Shown here one piece after another: positions 24,714 to 25,405 of a DNA stretch of 25,405 bases. Position numbers and translations under genes: made by a program. Positions within the stretch are counted from its first letter, which is position 1. Each line of letters opens with the position of its first letter. This DNA comes from Bacteroidales bacterium (lineage in GTDB: Bacteria; Bacteroidota; Bacteroidia; Bacteroidales; Bacteroidaceae), in NCBI GenBank assembly GCA_004555055.1, contig SFJN01000013.1, forward strand, positions 1 through 25,405, given 5' to 3'. The notes beneath the pieces were generated by a model that saw nothing but the letters and a program-made list of their open reading frames with translations, was not told where the DNA came from and searched no databases.

Positions 24714-24745
24714 CAAAGATAATAATTTTTATCGGGCTGTGCAAA
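24714..24745 (-). promoter_or_regulatory. Promoter of the antiporter gene
   Basis: TTTG (-33, 24742-24745), a 20-bp spacer and TATCTTTG (-7, 24714-24721) on the minus strand. The predicted leader to the ATG at 24624 is roughly 80-85 nt. Confidence 0.7.
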
Positions 24746-24796
24746 GTTTTCATCACAAAGTGCGCGGGGAGTATGGATTCCCCGTTTCGGAAATCA

Positions 24797-24879
24797 AAAA
24801 CATCGGACTTCTTTGATACAAAGTACGGATGTTTTGCATCAAAAGTACGGAGGTTTGCCTCAAAGAAGTCCGATGTTTT
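24797..24879 (+). repeat. Dispersed repeat element, copy B (22-bp period, inverted ends)
   Basis: Perfect 20-bp inverted ends (24797-24816 with 24860-24879) enclose a 43-nt interior that carries AAAGTACGGA twice at 22-bp spacing (24820, 24842). The right arm ends in TCCGATGTTTT. Units and terminal motif match copy A (18471-18564) read on the other strand, including a shared AAAGTACGGAGGTTT core. Confidence 0.78.
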
Positions 24880-25185
24880 CAGTTTCCGGAACCTACCCCG
24901 GAAAAAAGTTTTTTTGTTTTTCTCCTACATTCCTACACCCATCTGCGGAAATTGTCTTTATACATTGATGATTTGGGGTGAAGGAAAGGGTGTAGGATAT
25001 CCCTTTTGGTGTAGGATAATCCTACATTTTCAGTGTTTTTCATCGCATTTCCGTCTGATTTAATCCTTATTTCCATAAGGAAACTGCAACTTTTTGGAGC
25101 GTTTTCCTGACGGATTGTAGTACCCTATGTCGCCATATTCCAACGTAGAAATGATATCCAGCGTTTTCGTTCAGCCATATGAGCA
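24880..25185. other. Non-coding stretch with a TGTAGGA motif cluster
   Basis: No gene is supported. TCCTACA occurs at 24923-24929 and 24931-24937, TGTAGGATAT at 24991-25000, and a 17-bp palindrome with 8-bp arms TGTAGGAT/ATCCTACA around one central A at 25010-25026. Two further copies lie at 25388-25394 and 25400-25405 (truncated by the edge). The cluster could be a multi-site operator or a degenerate repeat. Confidence 0.55.
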
Positions 25186-25266
25186 GAGATGAGCTGGCTC
25201 AATCTATGCCATGGCAAGAACTGACGAACGAAGCACGAGCTGAGATGAGCTTGCTCAATCTATGCC
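25186..25266. repeat. Direct repeat, 25 bp at 56-bp period
   Basis: GAGATGAGCTGGCTCAATCT... at 25186-25210 recurs at 25242-25266 with one mismatch (24 of 25). Each copy contains an internal palindrome (TGAGC-NN-GCTCA). A further imperfect palindrome around TCAAGT-TT-ACTTGA lies at 25291-25311, and an AGGATGAA/TTCATCCT inverted repeat at 25368-25391. A 60-codon minus-strand frame spanning this area looks spurious. Confidence 0.65.
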
Positions 25267-25405
25267 GTGCAACCGACGACAAACCGAGTGCCATCAAGTT
25301 TACTTGAATGGCCGAGGTGCGAAGGAGGAAGGCGAGGCCAAGGAGGAAGTAGACGAAGTCAAAACGAAGGATGAAATCCAACCTTCATCCTACACCTTAT
25401 CCTAC

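Noticed and set aside
25199..25381. 60-codon minus-strand frame over the right-edge repeats
   Set aside because: Translates repetitive, palindrome-rich DNA; no start signal or domain supports a real protein.

Overview
The window reads as chromosomal DNA of a member of the Bacteroidales, most likely Prevotellaceae. This rests on four things. The gene families are typical of the order: an RprX/RprY-like two-component pair, a FISUMP-domain secreted protein, a PCMD-domain protein, an OprO/P-type porin and a DUF1460 amidase-like protein. Start codons lack strong Shine-Dalgarno sequences. Promoters fit the Bacteroidetes -33/-7 type (TTTG, 19-20 bp, TAnnTTTG). The C-terminus of the secreted glycosidase ends in the 'YNVAGQRV...GVYIIGGKRVVK' style seen in Prevotella exoproteins. 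The genus is inferred, not proven.

Layout, left to right. Positions 1-1234 hold an intergenic edge, a rho-independent terminator and the response regulator rprY, followed by its sensor kinase rprX (to 2735, both minus). A FISUMP secreted protein (3119-3832, plus) converges on a minus-strand cell-envelope cluster at a perfect 18-bp hairpin. In transcription order the cluster is PASTA membrane protein, RluD-type pseudouridine synthase, D-Ala-D-Ala ligase and PlsC-like acyltransferase (8155 down to 4001). Next come rpmH (bL34, 52 aa), trpS and a PhnP-like metallo-beta-lactamase hydrolase, all minus. A 1213-aa secreted GH85 endo-beta-N-acetylglucosaminidase (11205-14846, plus) converges on a DUF1460 protein at a strong terminator. 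htpG and a phosphate-selective-type porin follow on minus. An Omp85/BamA-like barrel protein and a PCMD protein lie on plus. A NhaP2-type cation/proton antiporter (minus) ends the coding part.

The window mixes housekeeping genes (ribosomal protein, aminoacyl-tRNA synthetase, chaperone, peptidoglycan precursor synthesis) with envelope and secreted functions. No complete polysaccharide utilisation locus, phage, CRISPR array, toxin-antitoxin system or intact transposase is visible. The least explained material is intergenic. It includes an 86-bp MITE-like element with perfect 19-bp inverted ends and a 4-bp duplication (22826-22911), and a related pair of 22-bp-period repeat elements beside htpG and the antiporter gene (18471-18564 and 24797-24879). 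A TGTAGGA-motif cluster and a 56-bp-period repeat lie at the right edge. Several genes have a -7 box so close to the ATG that leaderless transcripts are predicted.
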